From the IMG/VR virus record IMGVR_UViG_3300023174_000593, positions 1-25,645 of that record: a stretch of DNA of 25,645 nucleotides. One strand, 5' to 3'. Below, piece by piece: positions 1 to 7,800 of the stretch (within the stretch, counting starts at the first letter, position 1; each line of letters opens with the position of its first letter). The DNA is from a virus. Made by a program: the position numbers and the translations under genes. Under the pieces are notes generated by a model. That model ran no database searches, had not been told where the DNA came from, and was given only the letters and a program-made list of their open reading frames with translations.

Positions 1-443
1 CTGATGGAGACGGAGTTGGAGAAGGCTCGATTGCGGGTGTCGGAATTGGAGATGGCGTTGGACTTGGCGCGTTCGAAGGCGATGGGGAAGGAATAGGAGA
101 TGGAATTATTACTGGTGGCTGAGATGTTGGGCTTGGGCTTGGTGTCGGCGTTGGGTTGGTTGTGGGCGATGGGGAAGGTTCAGGATTTACAGTTGGAGTT
201 GCGGATGGCGAAGCAGATGATTGAGGACTTGAAGAAGGAGAAGGTGTAGGCGATGGAGTGGGTGTGGGTGTCGGCTCTGCTGTTGGCGTCGGTGTTGGTG
301 TGGGGGTCGGTGAGGGTATTACAGGTGGCGTTGGCGTGGAAGTTGGTTGAGGACTTGGCGAAGGCTCAGGAGTTACAGAAGGACTTGGAGTTGGCTGAGG
401 TGTTGGAGAAGTGGAAGGTTCAGGGGTCGGAGTAGGTCCGGGC
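1..443 (-). repeat. Low-complexity Pro/Thr/Ser codon repeat
   Basis: Degenerate CCA/CCT-ACA/TCT codon repeats encode alternating Pro-Thr and Pro-Ser with interspersed Glu-Pro. Larger blocks recur: PPVIPSP and PPVIIPSP, and several EPSPSP/EPSTSP. Codons vary at third positions although the peptide stays regular, which suggests selection on the protein linker and not recent slippage. Such linkers usually form extended, often glycosylated spacers spanning cell walls. Confidence 0.85.
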
Positions 444-1261
444 TCTACGACTTCAGCGGTAACAACGGGCGCAATATAAACTCTTGTAAGTCCGGCTTCT
501 TCTAAAGTAACAACGCGACCATCAGGCAAACGAACGCCTGTTCTTGTATTTAATCCCGCTTGCACATCTGAAAGATAAGTAATAGTTAAAGTGTTATCAG
601 CATTAATAGCCGCAGTTACAACAATTGTTGAAAGCGGATTGGCACTAGCGTTCTGACCATAAGGGCGAACTGCTAAGTCAACTTGAAATCCCGCTTGACT
701 CGAAGTAATAATCAAATGCTCGTCCGGCGCTCTCCATCCAGCGGGATAGGCATTTGAGGGATTTGGGTTAGCAGGGTCAAGAACTACCCAGTCATAAGCA
801 TTTACTGAAATTGAAGGCGCTGTTGGATAATTAGCAAATGCGTTATCTTGACGACCAAAAGTAATAGTTGAGTTTGTTGTTGCATAAACTGCGTTGTAAT
901 CGGTGCCTTGAAAATTAATAGTTGTGGGAAGTGCTACTTGATACGAAACGTCATCTCCACCACAAGTATCTTGAACAATAACCGGGGTTGAAGTAACAGT
1001 TGTACCATCAGTCGCTGTTGCTGTTGCTGTTTCATTTAAAACGACAGGAGCAGTTCGAGCGGTTGCAATACTTTGCACCGTTGTTACGCAAGTAGCCGAC
1101 GCATCAATTGTTCCCACGCAAAGATTAAATGAGAACGCTAGTGATGCAACAAAAAGAAAAACCCCCCAGTGTTTTGCACCTTGGGGGGTCTTTAAGTTTA
1201 GATGTTTTGCTATTTTGCTTACCTCTTTCGAGTTAGGCTTGGGCTTCCGTCCATGACACAC
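1..1261 (-). CDS. Secreted or surface protein with Pro/Thr/Ser linker (5' part; runs off left edge)
   Basis: An uninterrupted minus-strand frame runs from about 1261 off the left edge. No ATG lies in its 5' part, so the start is uncertain: GTG at 1261 overlaps the preceding gene by 29 bases, while an SD-like GAGGT at 1221-1225 is followed 8 bases later by an ATA (1213). From GTG, residues 31-56 (HWGVFLFVASLAFSF...DASA) form a basic, hydrophobic, Ala-x-Ala stretch like a Sec signal peptide with cleavage near 1094. A domain of about 200 residues follows (motifs FQGTDYNAVYATTNSTITFG, DWVVLDP, AGFQVDLAVRP), then at least 147 residues of PTPTPSP-type linker. The effector domain must lie beyond the window. 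It follows the tail and lysis-type genes, so a secreted lysis enzyme, a virion adhesin or a host-derived wall protein are all possible. The frame is clear; the function is unknown. Confidence 0.75.
   Translation of the reverse strand, partial: MCHGRKPKPNSKEVSKIAKHLNLKTPQGAKHWGVFLFVASLAFSFNLCVGTIDASATCVTTVQSIATARTAPVVLNETATATATDGTTVTSTPVIVQDTCGGDDVSYQVALPTTINFQGTDYNAVYATTNSTITFGRQDNAFANYPTAPSISVNAYDWVVLDPANPNPSNAYPAGWRAPDEHLIITSSQAGFQVDLAVRPYGQNASANPLSTIVVTAAINADNTLTITYLSDVQAGLNTRTGVRLPDGRVVTLEEAGLTRVYIAPVVTAEVVEPGPTPTPEPSTSPTPQPTPSPSVTPEPSPSPQPTSTPTPPVIPSPTPTPTPTPTAEPTPTPTPSPTPSPSSSPQSSASPSATPTVNPEPSPSPTTNPTPTPSPSPTSQPPVIIPSPIPSPSPSNAPSPTPSPIPTPAIEPSPTPSPS
1151..1188 (-). terminator. Rho-independent terminator of the late operon
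   Basis: Read on the minus strand, CCCCCCAAGGTG, loop CAAAA, CACTGGGGGG folds into a GC-rich stem (1162-1188) followed immediately by TTTTTCTTTTTG (1151-1161). This is a classical intrinsic terminator 45 bases after the stop of the 930-residue structural gene. It also lies inside the open frame of the next gene, within its signal-peptide codons, so it may attenuate that gene. Confidence 0.85.
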
Positions 1262-4025
1262 GACCTGCTACATCGATAGCCGCCGCTGAAATGTTTGTTA
1301 CTAAAAAAGTCAATACATCGGGTCCATCAGGAAAAATCTGAGTGTTAGCCAAAGATGAACCGCCACCCATAATTGCGTTACCTAGGTCGCGCAAGTTTGT
1401 AAGGTCAAGTGTATCTGTACCACCTGAAAGGAAGCCGCCTGTTGTTTCTCCACCAGCGACAGTTGTAGCACCGCCACCATAGTCGGCGATTTGAGCAAGT
1501 GATGAGTTGGTTAATGTCGCTGAACCCGCCGTAGGGCTTGTCCAAGAAGTTGCTGAGGAAGGTGTGCCATTGATAACAGCGGTAATTAAATAGTTTGATG
1601 AAGCCGTCTTACAAGTCACGCCAAGAGCAACCATTTTTAACTGCATACGGTTAAGTAGTTCACGGACACCATAAAGACCACCAATACCGCTATCAACAGA
1701 GGGTGCTACACGAATACTTAAAAGAGCCTTTGTTGCACCAGCGGAGATGTTCGTAAAGACAGTCTGTCCGTAAGTAAAAATAAGTGACTTATCGTTATCA
1801 AAACGACCATCCATAATTACTGATGTTCCCCAGTGAGAAATTGTTGGAGCATAAGTTGGTTGAGAAAGTTCAACAAGAATCGGCGCACCAGTTAATGCAG
1901 TAAATGTGAAAGCGAATGGCGAACCTGCATCCATTGGTGGAATTGTTAAAGTTGGATTTGCTCCTGTTGCGGCTACGCTTAAAACAAAAGTTGTTGCGTT
2001 TGTAATAGATTGAACAAATCCGCCTTCAGGAATATAACCAGTTGTTAAATCATAAACTTTTTGACCGACTCGTAAGTTTGCTGTTGAAGCAACAGTCACT
2101 ATGTTTGAACCCGAAGCCACGGTTGAAGAAACTCCAGCAGGAATGCCTGCTCCTGAGCGAGAAAGACCAGTAAATGTAGTAGAAGTTTTTCCTGTATAAG
2201 TTACATATTCACATTTGGCGTTATCTCGAACTAATAAAACACCACTAGAGGGGAAAGTAGAAGTGCTTACAACAGTCATTGTTACATCTGTGCTACCTAG
2301 CGTTGCGGCTAGACGACTAAATGGCGGTTGCATTGAAGTTTCATAGCGAGCAGGAAGGTTTCCTGAACGCATATAGGCTTCAGCATTCACATTGTTATTA
2401 GCAATACGGTGACAATAAGTTACTTGACCATCGGTTGCGCGGAATCCATAACGGATTGCACCAGCGCCATACCAAGTGTAGTCAATGTAAAACATTTGCA
2501 TTTTAGATAAATCAATGTTGTAACCACTTGTGCCAGTTCCGTCCATCTTGTCTATATTCCAAGAGGATTGAGCAACTTTAGTATCTACTGTTCTTGTAAC
2601 TTGAACCATTGTTGCGGTTGAACCGCGATAGGAAGGTGAAATTGTAAATGTATTGTCGTCTGTAATACCTAGAACGCGGTAAGAAGAACCGCGAATTACA
2701 ACATAATCATTTGGCACTAATTGAGTCAATGAAGCGGTAGGGAAAGTAACAGAAGTTCTTGTTACTTGGTCTGAACCTTGTGTGACCGAGTAACGACCCG
2801 GCAATTGATAGGTAGAAGTTCTGCGAACTGCGTAAAGTGTTTGTCCATCAAATTCAAAAAACACGCCGTTTTGGTCATCAAATAACCCAAGACGATTAAT
2901 TGCTCCATACCAAGCAACAACGGAAACAATAAATGGTCCCTGTGCAGTTAATATAATAGGAGTATTTGGCAAAGTAACAGTAAATGTATTATAAGAAATA
3001 ACAGCAGAAACAGTAAAAGTTCCATTGTAAGTGCCATCGTTAGTTACTCCCGAAATAGTAACTTGAGCGCCTGTCCAAATGTTGTGGCGTTCTTTTGTCG
3101 TGACAGTTGCAGTAGTTCCCGAAGCAGTAATTGCATCTACTTGAAGACTGGGTTTTAAAATTGTTCCCGAAGAAATCTGAATACCTTTACCAGACTGGTA
3201 ACGGAAATAACGACGGGTTTGGCGAACGGCTGTTTCATAATTTGAATTGCCGTTTGATGAGAAGATAACTCCACCATCAAAAGGTCGATGTAAGAATTGT
3301 CCAGAAGGACGAACATACACATTCATGCTTGTTACGGTCAAAGCAGAAGGAACACCAGCGTTATAATCTACAACATAACTAAAAATGTTTGGAGTAGAGA
3401 TACTGCAAACTTCATAAGCGCCATTGGGTGGATTTGTTCCCGTAATACCAGTGACAATAATCTCGTTACCAATTGCAAGACCATGTGGAGTTGAGCAAGT
3501 TACGGTTACAATCTTGTTGCTGGTTGTAACAATGTAAGAACCTTGAGCCGCAATAGCCGCATTGCTGTAAAGAACTGCTTGATAAACAACTGTTTTATTA
3601 GCATCAAAAATTGCTGTAAATGATGTGTTATTTGTTGAACGAGCCTTATAAGTAAATACAGTTGTTCCGCCGCCTGTTTCAATAATGAAGTTACCATTGG
3701 CTGGAGTTAATAACGAATCTTGAACATAAATAGCAGTGCCGTTTGCAGGAGCAACGCCGGAACCTAAAGTAATAATTACTTGACGAGACCCTGCTACATA
3801 TTGCATTGAAACAATGTTGGGAATTGAGTTAGCGCTTGGATAAGCAAATGGCACATTGTTTACTGTTGCAAGGTTTTCCCACTTAGTTGTCTGTGTGCCA
3901 TATTCAAAGTCTGTATCAATAAGTGATTCTGGAGTTGCTACGCGCAATTTATTTGTAGGGTCGTATAAAACTTCAGTGGGGGTAAAGATTGTTGAAGTTC
4001 CTACGGTCGTCGTTGAAATTGGCAT
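1233..4025 (-). CDS. Large virion structural protein, VrlC-like, possible tail fibre
   Basis: 930 residues, beta-rich, no signal peptide. Repeating modules of the type 'HGLAIGNEIIVTGITG...NGAYEV' (about 181-206) and 'HNIWTGAQVTISGVTN...NGTFTV' (about 314-339) are typical of phage structural beta domains. A region near 488-562 (WNIDKMDGTGTSGYNIDL, YTWYGAGAIRYGFRATDG, AYMRSGNLPARYE) closely resembles a signature I know from VrlC-type structural proteins of T4-like marine cyanophages. The start at 4025 follows AAGGG within 12 bases and lies two bases after the upstream stop. It is the last gene before a strong terminator. Likely a virion appendage or fibre; its exact position in the tail is inferred. 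Confidence 0.7.
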   Translation of the reverse strand: MPISTTTVGTSTIFTPTEVLYDPTNKLRVATPESLIDTDFEYGTQTTKWENLATVNNVPFAYPSANSIPNIVSMQYVAGSRQVIITLGSGVAPANGTAIYVQDSLLTPANGNFIIETGGGTTVFTYKARSTNNTSFTAIFDANKTVVYQAVLYSNAAIAAQGSYIVTTSNKIVTVTCSTPHGLAIGNEIIVTGITGTNPPNGAYEVCSISTPNIFSYVVDYNAGVPSALTVTSMNVYVRPSGQFLHRPFDGGVIFSSNGNSNYETAVRQTRRYFRYQSGKGIQISSGTILKPSLQVDAITASGTTATVTTKERHNIWTGAQVTISGVTNDGTYNGTFTVSAVISYNTFTVTLPNTPIILTAQGPFIVSVVAWYGAINRLGLFDDQNGVFFEFDGQTLYAVRRTSTYQLPGRYSVTQGSDQVTRTSVTFPTASLTQLVPNDYVVIRGSSYRVLGITDDNTFTISPSYRGSTATMVQVTRTVDTKVAQSSWNIDKMDGTGTSGYNIDLSKMQMFYIDYTWYGAGAIRYGFRATDGQVTYCHRIANNNVNAEAYMRSGNLPARYETSMQPPFSRLAATLGSTDVTMTVVSTSTFPSSGVLLVRDNAKCEYVTYTGKTSTTFTGLSRSGAGIPAGVSSTVASGSNIVTVASTANLRVGQKVYDLTTGYIPEGGFVQSITNATTFVLSVAATGANPTLTIPPMDAGSPFAFTFTALTGAPILVELSQPTYAPTISHWGTSVIMDGRFDNDKSLIFTYGQTVFTNISAGATKALLSIRVAPSVDSGIGGLYGVRELLNRMQLKMVALGVTCKTASSNYLITAVINGTPSSATSWTSPTAGSATLTNSSLAQIADYGGGATTVAGGETTGGFLSGGTDTLDLTNLRDLGNAIMGGGSSLANTQIFPDGPDVLTFLVTNISAAAIDVAGRVSWTEAQA

Positions 4026-4027
4026 GG

Positions 4028-4336
4028 TTACTTACCCTTTGTGGTCTTTTTTACCGGAGCCTTCTTGGCAGTTTTTTTAATGGCTTTAGCGGTTTCTTTT
4101 TTTGCGCCCTCTAGGAGCGGCTTTGCAATTAAGCCAAATGCTGGGTCTTTCTTATTAATGTAACGAAGTGCAACTGGGATTAAAGTTGTCCAAAGAACAT
4201 TAGAAACATCGGCCCATTGGGAAGATGTAAATGAGGCTGGGTTTGCGCCTTGTCCAACGAGAACAACCGCGGCGGCAACCTGTCCTGCTAGGTTGCGAAC
4301 GTATGAGTCAAGCATTGACTGAAACTTAGGGTTCAT
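4028..4336 (-). CDS. Small membrane-associated protein, putative holin partner
   Basis: 102 residues. A hydrophobic helix at about 17-30 (AGQVAAAVVLVGQG) and a second at about 48-60 (VLWTTLIPVALRYI) are followed by a strongly basic C terminus rich in KKTAKK. The start overlaps the upstream stop as ATGA, so translation is coupled to the preceding membrane protein. Short proteins of this layout (N-terminal MNPK, central weak membrane segments, then 'INKKDPAFG') recur next to lysis genes in actinobacterial and aquatic phages and are often called putative holins. That label rests on size, topology and context only. Confidence 0.5.
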   Translation of the reverse strand: MNPKFQSMLDSYVRNLAGQVAAAVVLVGQGANPASFTSSQWADVSNVLWTTLIPVALRYINKKDPAFGLIAKPLLEGAKKETAKAIKKTAKKAPVKKTTKGK

Positions 4337-4632
4337 TTTATCTCCTTCATCGACTTAACTAAATCATAGAGGTCGTCTAGGCGAGTTACCACGCCCGACT
4401 GGCGTTCTTCCAATCTTATGATTCTATCAGCAAGGTGTGAGCCTCCATTGGTTTCTAATTGCGACACCAATTTGAGGATAGGCGCAAGGTGGCACTCAAG
4501 TTCAGATTTTACTTCTTCAATTAGGGATTTTTTCACCGGGCTCCAGACAAACTTTTGTAGGACTAAGGCTAGGGTCAGTATTGCTCCTCCGATAATGCCC
4601 ACCGCGCCCGCGGCTTGAAGGAATGAATTCAT
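4333..4632 (-). CDS. Single-span membrane protein with coiled-coil tail, holin-like
   Basis: 99 residues. One clear transmembrane helix near the N terminus (about 6-30, AAGAVGIIGGAILTLALVLQ) is followed by a charged helical tail with heptad-like spacing (SLIEEVKSELE, LADRIIRLEERQ, LDDLYDLVKSMKE). This one-span plus cytoplasmic coiled coil is the layout of many phage lysis accessory proteins or holins. No convincing SD precedes the ATG at 4632; a 47-base AT-rich gap separates it from the baseplate gene. It is coupled to the next gene by ATGA. Function is inferred from topology and position. Confidence 0.5.
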   Translation of the reverse strand: MNSFLQAAGAVGIIGGAILTLALVLQKFVWSPVKKSLIEEVKSELECHLAPILKLVSQLETNGGSHLADRIIRLEERQSGVVTRLDDLYDLVKSMKEIK

Positions 4633-4679
4633 GGTTATAAGGATAACAAGTGTTTAGCAATATGGGTTTAGGGAAACGC

Positions 4680-5126
4680 TTAAGTTAGTTTGCCTAAAAC
4701 AACCAAATCATTATCGTTGACAAGGCAAATTACAACATCATTAACTACGGGGGAATAAGAAGATAAATAACGAATTCCCGTAATGGCGGTCGCCGCACCT
4801 GATGGTTTGACTGAAACCCTAGTTGAGTAAAAAGTAAGAGCGGCGGCGGCATTAATAGACGCGCCCACATTTGTCATAATTAAATCTGCTCCGTTAATGG
4901 AATAAACGTAAGTACTGGCAGAAATGTTTGTTCCTGTTATTGCCATTCCGGGCAAAATAGCATTATTTGCCGCGCTTAGTGTCACGGCTTTAGTTGCGGT
5001 ACCAACGCTTCCGGTTGCTGTTGTAGTTGAAACCGCTTGGGTAGTTATAGCAGTAACAACCCCAAATCGAATAAATATGTCCTGATTATTTTTAACAATG
5101 GTATTTAGTAACTGACCAATTTCCAT
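4680..5126 (-). CDS. Small baseplate or tail-tip protein with OB-like C-terminal motif
   Basis: 148 residues, beta-rich and poor in charged residues. The C terminus 'SPVVNDVVICLVNDNDLVVLGKLT' style pattern (about 126-148) resembles the last strands of OB-fold tail-spike or baseplate hub proteins, where 'G-D-x-V-x-x-(n)-VLGxL' is common. The middle (about 38-95) looks like an inserted beta domain with an 'LPGMAITGTNISAST' motif of the kind seen in phage fibres. It starts in a TAATG overlap with the stop of the upstream tail protein, so it belongs to the same tail-tip module. Exact role unknown. Confidence 0.5.
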   Translation of the reverse strand: MEIGQLLNTIVKNNQDIFIRFGVVTAITTQAVSTTTATGSVGTATKAVTLSAANNAILPGMAITGTNISASTYVYSINGADLIMTNVGASINAAAALTFYSTRVSVKPSGAATAITGIRYLSSYSPVVNDVVICLVNDNDLVVLGKLT

Positions 5127-6274
5127 TAAACGGTTCCAATCGCAACAATTTCATTTGCGCCAACAATTCGAACTACCCGAGTAGTCACGTTTAGTGAGCC
5201 TTTGTAATCAAGCGGTATATCCAAAGAATCGATAATAACAGTTCTATCCACTTTTGAACCTTCTGACTGCACATAGATGACGTCATTGACGTCCAGAGAG
5301 GCGTCAACCATAGACTCAAAAGTAATTTGTTCTTGTTGACCAATATAAGTATTTAACAAAAGCGAAGCCGCTTTAATTGCATCGGCTGACGTACCAATAA
5401 CGTTTGTAGTAATAAAAGTTGGGACAGAACCAAAAACACCATAACGATAAGTCGGACTGGTTGTATCTTCATCCCATACCTCAACGCGAATTGGTGTGGT
5501 TACTTGAGAACCCTCAACGGTATAGATAACCCCGTTGTAAGTTTCTTTTGTTGATATTTTTCTATCAATAGAAGTAATTGTTGTTCCATTTCCTTCTTCA
5601 TAAGTTGCCACAACAGAGGCCGCATCAAGTGTTGGAAATTGCCTCATGGTGCATACGCCCTTGACGTCAAAATAAAGGTCATATCCAACCAATTGAGCCA
5701 GCATGACGGCATCTTTCCAAGGGTCTAAGTTTGAGTCGGCGCCTAATACAATTTGGTTGATAGTCACTTGAGTAGTAGGAAAATTTATTTCAATATCTGC
5801 ATAGCGATTTTGAAGCAAAGCCGTCAAAGAGGTTTCTAGCGTTCCCGAAACCATTTGATAACTGGAAGTCCATTTGTTACGGGAAACGATAATAGATTTA
5901 TCTTCTCCTCGTATTGATATAGATACACCATCGTTTGTATCTTTGACTTCAACCTCAGTAATAACAAATACACCTAAAGGAATATATTCCTGTGTTCCGT
6001 CTGCATATTGGACACCTCGATAAAGACGAAGTTGATTACCAAAAGGTGCTAAGTAATCAAAGCCGTTGTCAGGAACTAAATTTGCGGTTGTTCGGTCTGT
6101 TGTCAAATGAACTTCACAAGTACGTCGAACTGAACTGGATGTACTGACGCTTACTTTTCCTGAATCAATGTCAAGGTCTAGTAACTTTCTGTCCGCACTC
6201 CAAATTTCGGCTTTGCCAATTACTGTATGGTCAGAAACAATTGCTAATTTGTAAGCCGCGCTTGTTGCATACAT
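5126..6274 (-). CDS. Minor tail protein, DUF5047-like (tail tip/hub)
   Basis: 382 residues. The N-terminal stretch describes an added-segment pattern 'KAEIWSADRKLLDLDIDSG' followed by 'SVRRTCEVHL', 'LAPFGNQLRLYRGV' and 'IPLGVFVITEVEV', the characteristic run of DUF5047-type proteins of actinobacteriophages, which sit in the tail tip downstream of the distal tail protein. The middle and C-terminal parts (about 125-370) contain 'SLTALLQNRY' and 'SLDVNDVIYVQSEG', consistent with the hub/Tal-like domains that follow. It overlaps both neighbours by TAATG (6274 and 5126). No peptidase or lysozyme motif was seen. Confidence 0.7.
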   Translation of the reverse strand: MYATSAAYKLAIVSDHTVIGKAEIWSADRKLLDLDIDSGKVSVSTSSSVRRTCEVHLTTDRTTANLVPDNGFDYLAPFGNQLRLYRGVQYADGTQEYIPLGVFVITEVEVKDTNDGVSISIRGEDKSIIVSRNKWTSSYQMVSGTLETSLTALLQNRYADIEINFPTTQVTINQIVLGADSNLDPWKDAVMLAQLVGYDLYFDVKGVCTMRQFPTLDAASVVATYEEGNGTTITSIDRKISTKETYNGVIYTVEGSQVTTPIRVEVWDEDTTSPTYRYGVFGSVPTFITTNVIGTSADAIKAASLLLNTYIGQQEQITFESMVDASLDVNDVIYVQSEGSKVDRTVIIDSLDIPLDYKGSLNVTTRVVRIVGANEIVAIGTV

Positions 6275-7797
6275 TATTCAGCGATTTCTACATAGGTCAA
6301 AGTAATATCACGGTAAACATTGTCGCTTTGGCTTTCTGCTGTCCATTTACGGTCAGTAATACGAATCCATTTTTGATTACCATAAGGGTCTTGAACTAAT
6401 AACTTGCCTTGATGAACAATAAGTGGATAAACTGCATCCCATTCAGTTTCAGTTACTGTTTTGATGTTGTATGCACCATCTTCGCCCTGTAAAGGACCTG
6501 CGACAATAATAGGCTTGGTTGCGCCCAACGGTCTGAAAACAGTATTTGGTTCATCTACTTGAACATCTAATTCTTTAAGGACTCGTATTGAGCCTTTATT
6601 TAGGGTTGGGTCTTCAATACATTTGAACCACCATGTATTGTCATTAGTAATAAGAACTTGCTGAGTTACAGACCATCCGGAAGGATATTCAATTGAGTTT
6701 GAATCTACTGCAACGGCGCGACAACGATAGTAAGCAGTGATGCCGCGGGGTGCTTCATAATCAGCAATAACGCTTTGATTTGAGGCATTTAGAGTAATTC
6801 TTTCTCCATCGCGAATGTAATCCCAAGTGACGCCTGAATCATCCGAACGCTGAATCTGATGGTATTGACTTGTAAAAGCCGCACCCAAAGAAGTTCCTTG
6901 GTTTGTAAAAGAGGCTTTTGCAAGAGTTGCAGACCAAGCAACTACCATTGTTGGAACTGCTTGCGTTGAGTAACTAACGTTGAATTCTGAATATGTCCAA
7001 TCAGACCAGAAAGCACTTCCATTAATATCTTTAGCAACACGAACAAAACAACGATAAGTAGCAGGGACTAATAAGGTGCCAACAACGGAGTTTAAATCTG
7101 TTTGCGCAATTGCGCCGGAGGTCCAAGTGGGCGTTGAGGTGCTTACACTCCATCCCGCGGCATTGTATTGAGCAGAACTAAATACTTTAATTTCTACATA
7201 TTCTTGAGTTGAACCATCAGTTGCATCTACATAAGTCCAAGTAATGTCTGGTGTGGTTGTAGAAACAGTGCTTACTGGTGCGGATACTGTTCCAACAGAA
7301 GGTTGCGCGGCAATATCCACATCAACATAAAGTTCATAAATTTTTCCTCGGTCCGTTGTGTCTTTATATTCTTCAACTTTAACACGAATGTTGTTTACGT
7401 TTGTTTGAGTCCAATCCGAACCATCAGGTGCGGCTGTGTAATAAGGGCCAGTAAAAGTAGTAGCAGAAGTATATGCACCTCTAATAGCCAAACCTGTATA
7501 AAAATAATTTTTTCGTGTAATTAAAGCGCCAAGATACACATTGATTTTGCCTGAATCGTTTGGAGTTGAACAACGAGCGCGAACACGAACTTGTTTTACT
7601 CGTTGAGCAGAAGTGAGGGTTAAAGTTCCAAAGTCCATAATAAGGTCCGCCCCACCTAATACGGTGTTGGCTTTTTGAACATAAGTGCCGTCTGAACCAT
7701 CATTTAAAGCCGCTTGAATAGTCGCAGAACCGCCCGTGATTGTATAAAGGGTTGTTCCTGATGCAACTGCGTTAGCAAGTACCGTTGTTACTGCCAT
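6274..7797 (-). CDS. Minor tail protein with two fibronectin-III-like domains, distal-tail type C terminus
   Basis: 507 residues, lying directly after the tape measure where distal tail proteins are found. The N-terminal third (about 1-165) is a jelly-roll-like beta domain. Two Ig/fibronectin-III-like segments follow (about 166-275, with PDITWTYVD and ATYRCFVRVAKD; about 276-385, with YHQIQRSDDSGVTWDYI and AYYRCRAVAVDS). The C-terminal about 115 residues (WWFKCIEDPTLN, VFRPLGATKPIIV, WIRITDRKW, RDITLTYVEIAE) resemble the C-terminal region of SPP1-type distal tail proteins, which hold the receptor-binding apparatus on the tail tip. ATG at 7797 lies 4 bases from the tape measure stop. Role is inferred from position and domain style. 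Confidence 0.65.
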   Translation of the reverse strand: MAVTTVLANAVASGTTLYTITGGSATIQAALNDGSDGTYVQKANTVLGGADLIMDFGTLTLTSAQRVKQVRVRARCSTPNDSGKINVYLGALITRKNYFYTGLAIRGAYTSATTFTGPYYTAAPDGSDWTQTNVNNIRVKVEEYKDTTDRGKIYELYVDVDIAAQPSVGTVSAPVSTVSTTTPDITWTYVDATDGSTQEYVEIKVFSSAQYNAAGWSVSTSTPTWTSGAIAQTDLNSVVGTLLVPATYRCFVRVAKDINGSAFWSDWTYSEFNVSYSTQAVPTMVVAWSATLAKASFTNQGTSLGAAFTSQYHQIQRSDDSGVTWDYIRDGERITLNASNQSVIADYEAPRGITAYYRCRAVAVDSNSIEYPSGWSVTQQVLITNDNTWWFKCIEDPTLNKGSIRVLKELDVQVDEPNTVFRPLGATKPIIVAGPLQGEDGAYNIKTVTETEWDAVYPLIVHQGKLLVQDPYGNQKWIRITDRKWTAESQSDNVYRDITLTYVEIAE

Positions 7798-7800
7798 TTT

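Noticed and set aside
253-435. Plus-strand 60-residue ORF
   Set aside because: It is the complement of the Pro/Thr/Ser linker codons; its composition only mirrors the repeat, and the minus frame is open far beyond it.
1178-1255. Short ORFs starting at the ATG at 1254 or the GTG in the terminator stem
   Set aside because: They stop after about 11 and 13 codons and show no features; only the long frame through the linker is supported.
4633-4679. Promoter before the holin-like gene (TTGCTA and TATAAC)
   Set aside because: Spacing is 15 bases and the -10 would end about 2 bases before the ATG, so transcription would start inside the gene.
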